Of a DNA stretch of 64,000 nt, positions 22,892 through 35,263 are shown piece by piece. Below the pieces are notes generated by a model. It ran no database searches. It had not been told where the DNA came from and saw only the letters and a program-made list of their open reading frames with translations. The stretch's first letter is position 1. Every line of letters starts with the position of its first letter. The position numbers were made by a program, and so were the translations under genes. This DNA is from Chalciporus piperatus. Its lineage: Eukaryota; Basidiomycota; Agaricomycetes; Boletales; Boletaceae. Where the stretch lies: NCBI GenBank assembly GCA_038093975.1, contig JBBPTG010000015.1, positions 245,185-309,184 on the forward strand, written 5' to 3'.

Positions 22892-24444
22892 ATGAATTGT
22901 AATGAGAATTGTGATGAGCTACAGTGGACGACGTCCGCGATCGCAGACAACGTTGAACCTCCTTCAAGTTTTCGCCCCAGTTACTACGCAGGCTTTTCAG
23001 CGTCCGAGGCGTCGTTTCACACCGAATACCCAAACCCAATAAAGGGCTTCACACAACCTCAAGTGGTGTACAGGAACTCCTCTATGCACAAACCCAAAGC
23101 TTCTCGTGTCGCACGGAATGGAAACGCCAACGGAAACGTAAAGATAAAGCATCCTGCTAGCAAGTCACTCACATTGTCCTGGAACGAGATACCCGAGTGG
23201 CAGAGAGACAACGAGTATATCCTGAGTGGGTACCGTCGGTGAGTACAGTTGGTTCTTGTCACTGGTGGTTGTTCCGTCCGTGCAGACTGGGCGAATGGCT
23301 TCTTCAGGGTGCAGAATGGATGGTCTGGCTGCCTGGTGTCTATCTTCGGTTGTATGTCCTTTCAAGTCGTTCATATCGATCCTCACAATCACTGACCAAT
23401 GGGCAGACCTTCACAACGAAACCGGTGAGTTCAACTAGTGTCTGAGCTCGTTAGTGTCTTTCGTGATGAACATTAACGCTTGCATCCGATGATCGCACAG
23501 TGAACATTCACAGTCACCTTTGGAGTGCATTGTTTTTTGTCGGTTTACTAGCGACTTTTCAGACAACACATGTTGGGGCTTACGAATCGACGACGTGGCT
23601 CGATACCTGTGCCCTTGCCATCTTTCTAGTGTCGGCCGTCTTCTGTTTATTGGCTAGCGCTGCTTTCCACACATCCACATGTCATTCCCAGGCAGTGAGG
23701 TTTGTTGCAATGGAAAGAATTTCACGAGGTTGACTGCGGCCAGGTCTCGGCTACATGCCACGCCCTGGACTACTCAGGCATCGTAGGTCGGGGAATCACT
23801 TGGAATGTTCGGGGCGCAATTGATCACTGACCTTTCTCGGCAGTGCTTACTGTCGGGTCGTTTGTTCCTTGCATATACTATGGCTTCTACTGCGCGCCGC
23901 TGTCGCAGGTGTTTTATCTCGTTACTATTGGGTTGGCTGGTTGCTGTGAGTACTCTTCAAATTTGCAGCAGACAAGTATCTCACATTGCACTTTGGATAG
24001 CGGCGGCTTACATCGTCCTGAATCCTGAATACGCAAAACCTACGCACCGAGGTGCACGCACTGGGGTGTTCATCGCCCTTGGATTATGCGGTGTTGTCCC
24101 CGTGACGCAGCTTGTGCTAACTCATGGCGCTACGAGATTATTCTCCGAAATGGGCTTCGGGTGGCTTCTCACCTCGGGTGCGTTATACATAGCGGGAGCG
24201 TTGATTTAGTGCGTTCTCCTCGTTCGCCGCTGAAGTTGCACGCCTGATGCGTTTTTTCTCGATTTCATTCCCGCTCAGCGCTAATCGCATTCCCGAGCGG
24301 ACGGCACCCGGGAGGTTTGATTATCTTTGCTCATCACACCAGATTTTCCATGTCTTTGTGGTCCTGGCTGCGTTGTCCCACTGGTTCTGTGTGTTGACAG
24401 CTTTCGATCACTGGCATTCTGGCGCGGGCGTATGTGACTTGTGA
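22892..24444 (+). CDS. PAQR / haemolysin-III family seven-helix membrane protein
   Basis: Eight exons (22892-23238, 23286-23335, 23407-23424, 23501-23694, 23744-23786, 23844-23945, 24001-24208, 24279-24444) give 375 residues. After a ~90-residue cytosolic part come [10 protein letters not shown] and [17 protein letters not shown]. The PAQR metal-site residues are visible as SAAFHT...C near TM2, DYSGI in TM3, and [16 protein letters not shown] in the last helix. These Asp and His positions define the adiponectin-receptor/Izh hydrolase fold. Fungal members act in lipid, sterol and zinc homeostasis. Exon 3 is 18 nt long and encodes the conserved LHNET. The junction of exons 2 and 3 is the least certain part. 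The first in-frame ATG after an upstream stop was taken as start. Confidence 0.88.
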
Positions 24445-25308
24445 TCAAGTCACCGTGTTCTCCCACGCTTCGGGGACAAGCAGGGACTGTGCAATGCAAG
24501 GGGGTGTGGAAAATCTTTATTGGCACATTCGCCGGACTGCACAGCACCGCGCAAGTGGCCCATCACGGAGACAAAGTGCACGTTGCGGGGTGTTTTCGGA
24601 TACCAAAGATGAATGTGGATTATCATTAGAAAATCGGCTTTGGAGCGACCGGTCTTACTCGGGACCGCCCGTCCAATGCTTCTCGTGCTGTATGACGTTC
24701 GACTATCTGCAAAGGTCTCTAACCGAATGATGCGCGATGCTTCCGACGGAATACTATGACGAGTGAAAGTGGTTCCTGGGCGCAAACTCTCACCGCCGCA
24801 CGCATACCTCGAGGCTTTAAAAGCTTCACCTTTAGGTATTTTGGCAATACTGCGATTCAGGGTTGGAATTCCTATCGAAAGTTGACACAGGTCGTTCACA
24901 GTTCCGTTGTATTGTGAAGGACGGAGCGCCGGGAGCGGAGAACTGACCAGGTACAGAACGTTACTCGGAAGGCAGTCATGCTGCATCATCCAGTGTCTAT
25001 TCAATGCAATGAACTCCAGTATACTAGGTGAGTCTACTGCCTGTCATCCACGCGAGTTTCATCTATTTTACGTAGTTCCGGAACCGAGGTGATTGGATCG
25101 ACAGGGATCTAGCCTTGAAGTTGTGTTCCCAACCAGCCCATCAAGCGGGTGGTAGGCACCTTAGCCATGCAGCATGTTCAACTACATGTCATTTCACAGC
25201 GGTCAACGTGCACCCACTGGGACTAGTTAAAAGACGAGGCGTCAATCGTGTCTCTGTCCATCGCCGCCCTCCTACCTTATCAAAAAAAAGCCTCTCGCAG
25301 CTGGAATC
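24445..25308. other. Intergenic stretch with one long but unsupported ORF
   Basis: A 184-codon minus-strand ORF spans 24450-25004, but its composition is unbiased, it has no recognisable motif, and a second frame is open on the plus strand over 24434-24730. I could not join either to conserved exons. The part near 24445 should hold the 3' UTR of the PAQR gene; the part near 25250 the promoter of the P450 gene. Confidence 0.35.
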
Positions 25309-27146
25309 ATGTATACGGTCGGCCTGCAATCGGCTGCCGACGCTTTTCTTATGTCGAGCTTCAAGGTCCAAGTGGTCTTAGCTTTCTTCATTCTTTTTGC
25401 CCTTCTCGTGTTCGGTCATGGCTCGAGTTCGGACGATATATCCTCCCAAACCCCTGTTTATTTGCCTGGCTCGCACCTCCTCGCCATCGCGCCGTTCTTC
25501 CGACGACGTTTCGACTTCCTCAACGACGGTTTCCGCAAGACGGGACAGAAAGTATTTCAATTTAACATGCTGCGGGTTCGTACTTCACTCCTCGGGATTC
25601 GGGTGGGTTCTAACGTGATGCGTAGGACACCGTCATCGTCGTCTCCGGAGAGACGGGACGGAAAGCGTTCTTCGCCAACAGGGCTTTCGATCTGACAGAA
25701 GGATTCAAGGTTCTGTCTGGTGCGGTGAGCAGCTTCTCCGTAGTCACGCTGTGTCGATTCTGACACCACTACCAGATCCCTGTGGTCAAGGGCGTAACTT
25801 CCGATCTCCAGACCAGACGAATAGCTCTCATCCACAAACGCCTCGCTTCCGTTCAGAAAAATGACCACCTAAGCCAACGTATGTATCGTTTACCACCATT
25901 TGCGAACTTCGCTGATATCCCCGATGCAGTTATTGTACCCATTCTGGAGGATTGTCAGCGTGTCATGGACTCTTGGGGAGCAAATGGAACCTATGACCCT
26001 TTCGAGAAAATATATGAAGTGCGTCCCCCAAACGTTGACTCGGAGATTCGCATTAACGTCTCCTGTTCATTCATGACAGCTCCTTTTCCAAACTACAGTA
26101 CGCAGTCTTACTAGTGAAGAAATAGCCTGTGATCCCGCGCTGGTTGCGCGGCTTAAAAACCTGTATGATATCCTGGACAGCGGAACCACCCCGACGACGG
26201 TTCTGCTGCCATGGCTCCCCGGTCCAAGTATGCTCAAGAAACTACTCGCTACCAAGGAGGTGTATAACATTGTCTCGCATGCCATCGACACCCGGGTGAA
26301 GAGTGGCATTCCAAAGAACGATACGCTTCAAATGCTCATTGACGAAGAAGATGAGAGACTAGTGATGGTCGGAGTAAGTGATTCGGTTTCATGACATCGG
26401 CACGCCACTGACGTAGCGCTAGTTCATCATGGGTTTGCTAGTTGCAGGAGCCAGAGCAACCGGTACGACGGCTTCGTGGCTCATCACCTACCTTGGGAAC
26501 AACCCGGAGTGGAAAGACAAGGCCATCTTCGAGATCGAACAGCTGCTTTCGATGTACCCACCACAAGCGGCTCAAGCCTCTTCGCTTTCGTCGCATTTAG
26601 CATCCATTCCGCTGGAAGTCTGGGAAGGCGAAACGCCTGTGCTGGATGCGCTCATCCACGAGACTCTTCGGATAGCGCAGCCACACACAGCCATGCGTCG
26701 CAACCTCGGACCTGACACGGTGATTGATTCCAAGACTATCCCTTCGGGGGCGTATGTTGTATATCCATTCTCGGACGTTCATCTCAACCCGGAACTATAT
26801 CCTGATCCGTGGACGTTTGACCCGAGCCGCGAGGAGGTGAAAACGCCGTTCGGCTATCTTGGATGGGGAGGTGGTGAGTGTTTCCCTCTCATATGATTAC
26901 GTGCTTGGCGGCGAACTTGAGCTCGTGTTTGCAGGCAAAACGGTCTGCCTTGGTCAACGCTTGGCAAGGCTGGAGCTGAAGCTCATTACTTCAATGATGC
27001 TGCTGGGGTTCCGGTATTCGATAGTGGATTCCGAGGGTGCACGACCCAACCCACTACCACTACCAAATTGGAACGACACTCTCCTGTGCAGACCGGAAAA
27101 GGGCACATGCTACCTCGCGTACGAGAAGGCCGTACTTTCACTATAG
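25309..27146 (+). CDS. Cytochrome P450 with CYP7/CYP8-like haem motif
   Basis: Seven exons (25309-25575, 25626-25724, 25776-25878, 25930-26018, 26080-26373, 26423-26873, 26935-27146) give 504 residues, normal P450 length. An N-terminal anchor helix is present (VQVVLAFFILFALLVFG). The K-helix ETLR and the WTFDPSRE segment are in place. The haem loop reads WGGGKTVCLG: Cys is kept, but the usual Phe is Trp and the usual Arg is Thr. The I-helix reads AGARATGTT, without the acid-Thr pair of typical monooxygenases. Both features are known from the CYP7/CYP8 group (sterol 7-alpha-hydroxylase, prostacyclin synthase). It is an ER haem enzyme acting on an unknown, perhaps sterol or oxylipin, substrate. 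The haem-loop codons are split by the last intron. Confidence 0.87.
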
Positions 27147-27625
27147 GCCAAGCTGGTCTTGACCATGGACTTTGGACTCGTGTTCAGACATTTCGCGCCA
27201 CCGATCTCCAACAACGTTCACATCGCGCATTTTGCATCCATTACAATCCATTACACGTTTACATTGCACTTGGACTCCTTGACTCATCGTTTATCCTCTA
27301 TTTATTTCTTGAATATTTTACAGGATCCCTCACGACGAACTCGGGACCGTCGTGACAGGTAGCGACTAATCACCGCCACTCTCTTCTTTCCTCCGATCCT
27401 GGCTGTATCTCGAACTATTTAGTATACCCCATGTTGATGTAACCGATTAGCTATAGAGTAATATGCCACTATGACACTTGATGTAGGACAGTAACTCGTT
27501 TACGCTTGTCTACTGTAGCACTGGTACGAGTCATCGGATAATAGAGTAGATGCTACATGCACCACACCAAAAGATTGCCATGCATCTTCGCACGTCTCGA
27601 CAGCTCGATAGCCCGCCGATAGCTT

Positions 27626-28267
27626 TCATCTGAAAAAGAATTTGTCGTTGGACTTGACTCGCGATGATCTCGGAGGTGAATTTGCGCGATCATCCATGTC
27701 GGACATGCGCCGAGATTTCTCGTTCTGTCTAGCCTCCAGGAGGATCTGTGCAGCCTCTCTCTTCTCCTCGAACCTTCTTTTTGCGATCCAGTCTTCTCTA
27801 CTCCTCCGATCCCTCTCTGCCAACTGGGCCCGTTTCTCTCTTGGTGGCTCCCATTTGCTCCGTAGGATGCGGCGTACTCCCTCTGGGCTGATTTTGAACT
27901 TTTCGGCGAGCATTTCGCATGAGAATGCGTTCTTGTCGAACGCGTGCAAAGAGCGTAGTCCGTCCATGGCTTCGCGTGACAATTTACGCGGGGGGTTCCA
28001 CCCATCTGGAAATGCCTCTTTCAGCTTTTCGCGATGCTGTCGCCACTCCTCAGGGGTAGGAGTTGCGTTCGGACGTTTTTGGGGCTGTGGTGGTGGTTCG
28101 TCCTCGCTGAGATCGAGGGAAGGAGCATCGTCGTCGACGATGAGGGAGGTGGGAGAGACGTGACCTGCGAGTTGCCAGTTTCGTGGTGCTACGCCGCGTG
28201 AGTATAGACGGTGTAGAGTCCATTTCGCGAGTGAGAGCGTGCAGGGCGTGAATCGCAGTGTCGACAT
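27626..28267 (-). CDS. RRG9: Rrg9/neugrin family mitochondrial protein
   Basis: A single exon encodes 213 residues from the ATG at 28267. An Arg-rich N-terminus (MSTLRFTPCTLSLAKWTLHR) fits a mitochondrial presequence. The central EEWRQHREKLKEAFPDGWNP, LSREAMDGLRSLHA and FKISPEGVRRILRSKWEP are the Rrg9/neugrin signature, a helix-turn-helix-like region. The C-terminal part is strongly charged and probably coiled coil. Rrg9 is needed for respiratory growth and mitochondrial genome expression; neugrin is tied to 16S rRNA pseudouridylation. The start before the presequence was chosen over an in-frame upstream codon. The gene is divergent from coactosin, with 388 bp between starts. Confidence 0.85.
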   Translation of the reverse strand: MSTLRFTPCTLSLAKWTLHRLYSRGVAPRNWQLAGHVSPTSLIVDDDAPSLDLSEDEPPPQPQKRPNATPTPEEWRQHREKLKEAFPDGWNPPRKLSREAMDGLRSLHAFDKNAFSCEMLAEKFKISPEGVRRILRSKWEPPREKRAQLAERDRRSREDWIAKRRFEEKREAAQILLEARQNEKSRRMSDMDDRANSPPRSSRVKSNDKFFFR

Positions 28268-28655
28268 GACTTGACCGATGACGGGACTCTGACCGGGCGG
28301 TGAGTGTATAAGAATATTCACACTCCGCGGTGTTGTGTTCGGCATCTTCCGGGTGAGATCCTCGACTTTTTCGACCACGAAGGGGCTTGTTTTCTGACCC
28401 GCAAGTGGGGTGTTTCAACAGAGTGTATGTATTTGGCCTCAAGGGGCTGAGCGCTGATCAGCAGGGTGTCAGAAGTGATGATTCTGCAGAAGACATACCA
28501 TGACCTAGGGGCGTCGGAGTTTGAAACAAGCACCTTGCTAAGGCTAAGCTTATATTGAATTAGTAGTTTTCCTCGATCAATTACTCCAGGTTCAAGTTTG
28601 ACTTGGAGTTTCGTTCTGTTTCGATTCAGATACCCTTGTAACTTGTCAGCTCAAG

Positions 28656-29469
28656 ATGGCAGACATATCGGACCCAAAGATCAACGAAGGTCAGCTACTA
28701 CTCGGTCCACGAGCCAATTATGGTTTGATTCCAGCAGCGTGTCATTCTGATCTCTTCAGCATACTTGGACGTGCGTTCTGACAAATCGGATTCTAACTGG
28801 TTACTTTTGAATTATGAGGTCAGACTCATCCCTTGTTCGTTTTCTATCGCTTCCCTGATAGCATCGCCCCCACGCTGCGCACACGCGTCAGTCCGATCGT
28901 TCGGACAAACTCGTCGTTACCAAGACAGGCACGGGCGGTCTCTCCGAATTGCGTGACGCTTTCGATGATTCCAAGGCGTCTTACGGCTATGCACGCGTCA
29001 CTTACTCCAATGACAAGGAGTCCCAACGAGAGAAATTCATTCTCGTCGTATGGATCGGTTCTGGCTGCAAAGTCATGCGGAAGGGAAAGGTTCGTCCCAC
29101 TTGATTATCCGGTTTACGCGCCATCAGCGCGTTGCCATCTGTCACGCAACTTTCTTGCGCGGTGTAATCTTCTTACCGCAAGAGATATCACACACCCTCT
29201 CCACCCTAAGTCGTGATGTCAACTTATTCATGGGCTTACTTTGTTCCTACGCTCAATCAGATTTCCGTCCATACGGCAAATGTCAAGGAGGTGTTGCGTG
29301 TTTACTCAATCGAGGTCGCCGCTCGCGAAAGGGAGGATTTGAAAGAGGACCCCATCATCGTCAGGCTCAGGAAAGTCAGTCATCTTTCACCTCTTGACAC
29401 GTCCCTGTCCCACTGTCTTACGCTTGCGTCCCATACAAGGCCGGTGGCGCGAGTTACGATGGAGTCTAA
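28656..29469 (+). CDS. Coactosin-like actin-binding protein (ADF-H domain)
   Basis: Five exons (28656-28689, 28760-28818, 28892-29089, 29261-29374, 29440-29469) encode 144 residues, the size of coactosin. Recognisable parts are DPKINEAYLDVRSDKSD, SNWLLLNYE, GTGGLSELRDAFDDSKASYG, RVTYSND, FILVVWIGSGCKVMRK and the closing RKAGGASYDG. It should bind F-actin in the cytosol. The third intron is 171 nt, long for this window, but I found no conserved exon inside it and the protein is contiguous across it. Confidence 0.9.
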
Positions 29470-29662
29470 TATCTTCCCTTATTCGTCTACCTGCTGTACA
29501 AGTCGTGCATGTTCTCAATTCTCCACCTACTGTTCCCGCATCATACATCAGTGGCAACTAGGTTTCGACAGTCGCAACATGCAAGGCCGTGTGCATTCTC
29601 CGTGCACGTCATCATCCGCCATCAACCCTGGGCCAAGGTGGTGCCACCATCGAGTGGGTCGC

Positions 29663-30516
29663 TCAGTTTGCGACAGGAGCGAACCGCTTTAGCTTTTCGA
29701 TGCCTTCGTCTGTCAACCTCATGCCCATCCAGCCGTCCATTCGCTTAGCGGACAAAACTTTTTCGTAGAATGCGATGGACGGCTCGTTCCACTGTAGATG
29801 ACCCGAGTAAATACCACAGTAATCACCCCTAGGCACAGTATAGCCAACACGCACCGTAAGCACGGACCAATCAAGACGTCCACAATTCTGTCATAAACAA
29901 AGGACCGTTAATCCACGAACGAACGAGAGGTAATAAGCGGTCACCCTTTCTTGTGCAATTTTGCCGAGTTCGCCGAACATAGCCTTTCCGATTCCCATGT
30001 TTCTCGCCTCTGGTTTCACGAATAGATCCTCAAGCTAAATTGGTGTCCGTGTCAAAAAAGTGGACGTCGACCGCATGGAAACTGGATAATCGCAACGTAC
30101 AAACAGGCCTGGTCTTCCCGTCCAGGTGGAAAAGTTGAAGAAGTAGAGGGCCATACCCAGGGCTGCACCGGGTGCATCGGGAGTCCCTTGGAATGCGAGA
30201 AGGGCGTGTGCATAGCCCTTCTCGAAGATGTTCTCCTTGAACTGCGAAGAAGTGGGTGAGTGGTGAACGCCAAGTGGGACGGGTGCGTACGAGTTCTAAA
30301 GTGGCCTTTGCAGACTCTGGTTCTTTTTCGTAGGTTGCCTTTCGAATGCAAGGGTCAAGTGTGATCTCGGGTCGATTGAGTGGTACACACCAGATCGCGA
30401 ACTAGCTGCAAGAGTGCAGGCTGGGTGGTTTGTCAGTGATGAGATCGACCTGCAACAGATATACACACGATATCGTCGACGGCAGCTGGTCTGATGTGGT
30501 ACTGTAAGCTCGCCAT
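29663..30516 (-). CDS. GNAT-family N-acetyltransferase, spermidine/spermine acetyltransferase-like
   Basis: Seven exons on the minus strand (30516-30469, 30420-30391, 30338-30291, 30241-30101, 30034-29945, 29887-29855, 29791-29663) give 172 residues. It begins MASLQYHIRPAAVDDI. The acetyl-CoA loop is RNMGIGKAMFGEL, preceded by LEDLFVKPEA and followed by WNEPSIAFYEKVLSA, the order found in SSAT/thialysine acetyltransferases (also GMALYFFNFSTWTGRPG). It probably acetylates a small amine in the cytosol. It converges on coactosin and diverges from EGD1 with 253 bp between starts. Confidence 0.88.
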
Positions 30517-30769
30517 TGTCGACAGTGGTGAGGAGAAGAGAGATAATCTAATCTTGAGATATGAGAGTATCTCAGGCTGTCAGCGATCCATACGCCCCAT
30601 CGTTGATTAAAAAAACTTGCCCGTGTCGAGGGTCGAAGAGATGACCAGACTTGTCAAGGTGTTGTTTGTGTACGCGTGTTTGTGTTCAAACCTTACTTTT
30701 CGTCGTCCACCAAACGCAAAGTATTTCCCCCTCCCCAAAGGCATTTCTGATCCTCCCTCCATCGCCATC

Positions 30770-31560
30770 ATGGATCCAGCAAAATTGGCCAAATTACAGG
30801 CTCAGGCTGCGGCTAACCGGATTGGTGAGCGATTTTTGGTGAGCGAGGGCTGCGCTATACTCGCGTGCCACGCCCTGTCGCTCCATCTATCCGCATCTCT
30901 CATTCCAAAAATCATGGCATCTGACGTGTTCCAGGTGGAAAGGGCACCATGCGCCGGAAGGTCGTCCGGAAAACTAAGCCCTCGGCCGCACAAGATGATA
31001 AAAAACTCCAAGGTGCATTGAAGAAACTCAACGTACAACCTATTCCCGGAGTGGAGGAAGTTAACATGTTCAGGGAGGACGGCAACGTACTACATTTCAC
31101 TGCTCCAAAAGGTACGTTCTTATCTTTGATTACATCTTATAATCCCCTCCCATCCACCTTCTCGACGTTGTTTTCTTCCTTGACCACGAATCTTGTTCCG
31201 TCGCCCCAAGCATGATCAGCAGTGTTGACGGTGTTCTCATTTTGCCGTTTCTGAACAGTTCACGCCGCGGTGACCGCCAACACCTTTGCGATCTATGGTG
31301 CAGGTCATGTCAAGGAGCTCACAGAACTCGTCCCTGGTATCTTGAATCAACTCGGCCCTGATTCCCTCGCATCGCTGCGCAAGCTCGCAGAATCATACCA
31401 GGCTATCCAACAAGGGCAACAGAGGCCAGCAGCGGCTGGCGCCAATGAAGATGACGACGATGTTCCCGACCTTGTCGAGAACTTTGATGTCGAGGGCGAG
31501 CAGCCAGCGGCAGCAGCAGAGGAGGCCGATGACAAGGAAAAACTGGACGATGTGAACTGA
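30770..31560 (+). CDS. EGD1: Nascent polypeptide-associated complex beta subunit (NAC-beta)
   Basis: Three exons (30770-30824, 30935-31111, 31259-31560) encode 177 residues. The ribosome-binding basic motif RRKVVRKTK is followed by the NAC domain ([35 protein letters not shown]) and an acidic Ala/Glu/Asp-rich tail. It pairs with NAC-alpha at the ribosome exit tunnel to shield nascent chains and control ER targeting. The start at 30770 gives the standard N-terminus [12 protein letters not shown]. Confidence 0.96.
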
Positions 31561-32546
31561 GCTCCGCGCGGATAAGGCGTGGTTCAGGAATGCGCGAAAG
31601 GGTTGCTGACTGGAGTATCTATTATTCGATGGTCTATCGCCGGAAGAGAATGGGGAAAGAATGGGATTGCCGAAATCGAAAGCGGAATACGAGGTTCTTG
31701 GATGGTGATGATATCTCTCTTTTTTCGACTTGACGTTTCACGCTTTCGATGACGTGGTTTTTCCCTTCGATTCCCCCCCTCTTGTTTTCGACTCTGACCC
31801 CACAAAAAGTCATGCACACATTTTCCACCATATTCTGGCCATACTTGCACGGCCTGCTCTATTTTACTTTTACACCCTCAGCGTTCGTCCGTCGTCCGTC
31901 CTCTCTTTTCTGTCTGTTTCGTTTCTCGCCGCACCTGTACCCATGCGATCGATGACACAATCACATCCCATATTCGCACTGTAACCATCTCTGCAATCGT
32001 TGAATTTCTATTCAGGATGTTGTAACTCGATCTCGGCGCGCGAGGAAGATCCAGGTGTCGGTGCTGGGTGTCGGATTCGATGGGGACGCCTCGCGTTACC
32101 TGGTCCGCTGGAGGGACAGGCTCGGGGGTGACTGGCGCCGACACTCCATACCATCATTGCACTTGCAGCTCATTCAGAGCGCAGCACGCAATCAAGATCA
32201 GTTACAGTTGTGGTGCGAGTGGAGCAGGGAACACCTCAGATTTTGCATCAGATTCGGGGGATATGTGCATGTGGACGCCTGGAGAATGACTCGTTTCGTG
32301 GTGGAGCGCCGCATGGCGAACTCGATCATGATCGCCGCACCGATCATATCTCTTCCACTCGCGACTGACCGCCAGCCAGTGTGTATCGTTCAAGCTCAAG
32401 TTTGGGTATTGAACTGCACCCGAGGTATCGTTCTACATATAGGGGTCACTGGTAACCACTACCAAGCATGTTCTCTCTGCGGTCCCAGACTGTCATCTGA
32501 TGACCTTGCAGGGGCGTCAGAGAACAGCTGACCAGTGCTACGGTTC
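31561..32546. other. Intergenic stretch without a supported gene
   Basis: After EGD1 comes an A/T- and T/C-rich stretch (to about 31980), then ~550 bp with short open frames on both strands (for example plus 32068-32289 and minus 32144-31878) that carry no recognisable motif and do not chain by plausible splice sites. A small unrecognised gene cannot be excluded. Confidence 0.35.
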
Positions 32547-32552
32547 TATATA
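32547..32552 (+). promoter_or_regulatory. TATA-like element of the L-fuconate dehydratase gene
   Basis: TATATA lies 68 bp before the start codon at 32620 and is followed by a C/T-rich tract (CTCCCTCTCAGACTTCCACC). The position fits a core promoter. Confidence 0.4.
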
Positions 32553-32619
32553 TTTGAGTCAGATGTGATCTCCCTCTCAGACTTCCACCCCCTGCCCTGG
32601 GATTCAGACCACTCTCCGG

Positions 32620-35179
32620 ATGGGCAAGATCACGCATTTCGAAACGCACGGTGAGTTTGGGGGGCTTTCGTTGGCCTACTGGTGCTTATCGGGCAACGTC
32701 GGGGGTATATAGACGTACGTTTCCCTACTTCGCTCACGGGCGATGGGACCGATGCGATGTAAGTAACTGAGGGCGCAAAGACCATAACGCAAAGTCACGA
32801 TGGGCACACATACTACAGGAACACAGACTGTGATTACTCCGCGGCGTATGTGACGCTGTACACGGACTATGGTCTCGTGGGCCATGGTATGACGTTCACT
32901 ATCGGGAGAGGGACTGATATCGTAAGTTCTTTATCTAGCTCGCTGTCGGGTTATCCCTCGCCCTTGCTTTGCTGCAAAGGGACGTCCATGTGTAGGAGTT
33001 GGAACTGGGAGCATCGCTCTGAAATTGCGGCGGCGGAAGCGATGGATGGATATGTGTCATAATGCATGCTGGAACCCCCTCCCAGTGCTGGATAAGGATA
33101 AGGAACTGCCAGTTGTCTCTCCCTCTGTCTCAGGCTGTCCCTGCGTCCAATGATCAACTCAGGATGATGATCGCTCGTTGATGACATACATAGGTGTGCC
33201 ACGCCATTCAAGTCCTGGCGCAACAACGCCTGGTGGGCCGGGATCCCGAGGAGTTTTTCGCGAACATGGGCAAAGCATGGGATTGGATGTCTTCTGATCC
33301 TCAACTACGTTGGTAAGTCACCGGTACTATTTGTATCGATCATCGAAAAGGCAGGGCGCCACCATACATAAAAATCCCTGCCGCCCCGAAACTTAACTCT
33401 GCACTCTCCCCGGGAGCCCCGTCGGCGGCGGCGTTTGCATGATTCGGACGACATCTCATCATGTTTGTACTTTGTTACTGAATTACTCTCTTATCATAGG
33501 ATCGGACCGGAGAAAGGCATCATTCATCTCGCACTTGCTGCCGTTAATAATGCGGTGTGGGACATGTTTGCAAAGTCGAGAAAGAAGCCGCTCTGGAAGC
33601 TTATCGTGGATATGACGCCGGTACGTCGTTTCTTTCTTTCTTTTCTTACCAAGGGAATTGAATGAGATCACGCGTTCTGAATCTCGTCGCATCGTGGTAC
33701 TCGGGATCATGATGACTTTTCATCTGTGACTTGGTGCTTCGTCGATCGGTGTTTCAGGAAGAACTTGTGAACGCGACGGCGTTTCGCTACATCACGGACG
33801 TACTCACACGCGAGGAAGCGCTGGAGATGCTCAAAGCGAAAGAGGCGGGGAAGAAAGAGAGGGAAGCGAACGTGAGAGAAGCAGGGTGTGTCCACATTCA
33901 TTTTTCTCGCATGGATCGTTCAATCTTGATGACAATCGTGTGTCTTCAATGATCGCTTAGATATCCCGCATACATCACATCTGCTGGATGGCTCGGTAAG
34001 AACTGTTAATTGACTGGGTAGCATTTGGGTTTCGAAGCTAATAATTCCCGCTAATGATGGGTGTTACGCCCGCGATGAATCGCTGAACTATAGGCTATCC
34101 GGATGAAAAGGTTGCGCACCTCATGAAAGAGGCGACTCAAGCGGGATGGACCCACTTTAAGATGAAAGTCGGCGCTTCCCTCGAGGATGATTTGCGACGA
34201 GGAAAGATGATCAGGAGTATTATCGATGATCCAAAGAATTATCCTGAGGGTGAGTTGGCGGTGTGATGCGATTGGTTGGTTGGGTTGATGCCGAAGCCTT
34301 TGACAGGCAAACAGTTCCGGGATCCCAACTGCGCTGAGTTGAAGGGGAGGAATGCAGGACCGACCGGAGCGGTTTTGATGATGGATGCGAATCAGGTGTG
34401 GGACGTCGATGAGGCGATCGAGTATGTGAAGGCGCTGAAAGAGATCAAACCATGGTATGTATTGTTGAGGCATCTGGTGAAGCAAGACGCCGACGTTTTC
34501 CGCAGGTTCATAGAAGAGCCGACCGCGCCGGATGACATTTTAGGGCACGCTGCGATCCGGAAGGCACTTGCACCATATGGCATCGGTGTTGCGACAGGAG
34601 AGCATGCGCACAATCGAATGACATTCAAGCAGTTATTCCAAGCAGACGCCGTGGACATAGCGCAGATCGACGCGTGTAGGTTGGGTGGCGTTAGTGAGGT
34701 TCTTGGTGTGTTGATGATGGCTGCCAAGTGAGTGGAACGGTATGATGTTCGTTCATGGATTCTCCTCTGATGGGATGCGTTGTAGCTTCGGTGTATTGGT
34801 CTGTCCGCACGCGGGAGGTGTCGGTCTGTGTGAACACGTCATTCATTTGAGGTGGGTGTTTGACAGTGTAATGACGGCAACGCTTGCTGAATATTATTCG
34901 GCGTTTGACAGTTTGATTGACTATATAGCGATCTCCGGTTCGATGGAGCGCAACCTTATTGAGTATGCGAATCACTTGCACGAGCATTTCGTGTACCCGT
35001 GTTCGATCGATGCGCGAGGAAGGTATGTCGTTCCTGCTAATGAGCGAGAGGGATACAGGTGAGCGGTCTTGTCGCTGAGATGTGCTTATGGTTGAGGTTG
35101 TCGCAGCACGGAGATGCACAAGACGAGTATCGCCGAGTATGAATTTCCGAGTGGAACGTACTGGCAGAGTCGAAAGTAG
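32620..35179 (+). CDS. ENOSF1: L-fuconate dehydratase (enolase superfamily)
   Basis: Thirteen exons (32620-32650, 32713-32758, 32819-32921, 33194-33312, 33500-33620, 33758-33885, 33961-33995, 34094-34249, 34307-34454, 34506-34727, 34786-34851, 34912-35058, 35107-35179) give 464 residues. The catalytic set of the mandelate-racemase branch is complete: KxK in HFKMKVGAS, metal ligands in MDANQVWDV, WFIEEP and ATGEH, and the acid-base His in CPHAGGVGLCE. The C-terminus SIAEYEFPSGTYW and the overall match to bacterial FucD and human ENOSF1 are strong. It dehydrates L-fuconate to 2-keto-3-deoxy-L-fuconate, a step of L-fucose breakdown. No other pathway gene is adjacent. Confidence 0.93.
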
Positions 35180-35263
35180 ACAGGGGTGTTTGTACATGTG
35201 TAAAGAGTGACCACGTGATCGCTGCTAGTCAGCAGTAAATGGATTGGAATTGGATCGGTTGGA

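Noticed and set aside
24450..25004. 184-codon minus-strand ORF as a gene
   Set aside because: No motif, no neighbouring exons, no codon bias visible, and overlapping open frame on the other strand.
27642..28163. 173-codon plus-strand ORF
   Set aside because: Antisense shadow of the Rrg9/neugrin gene, which has clear family motifs on the minus strand.
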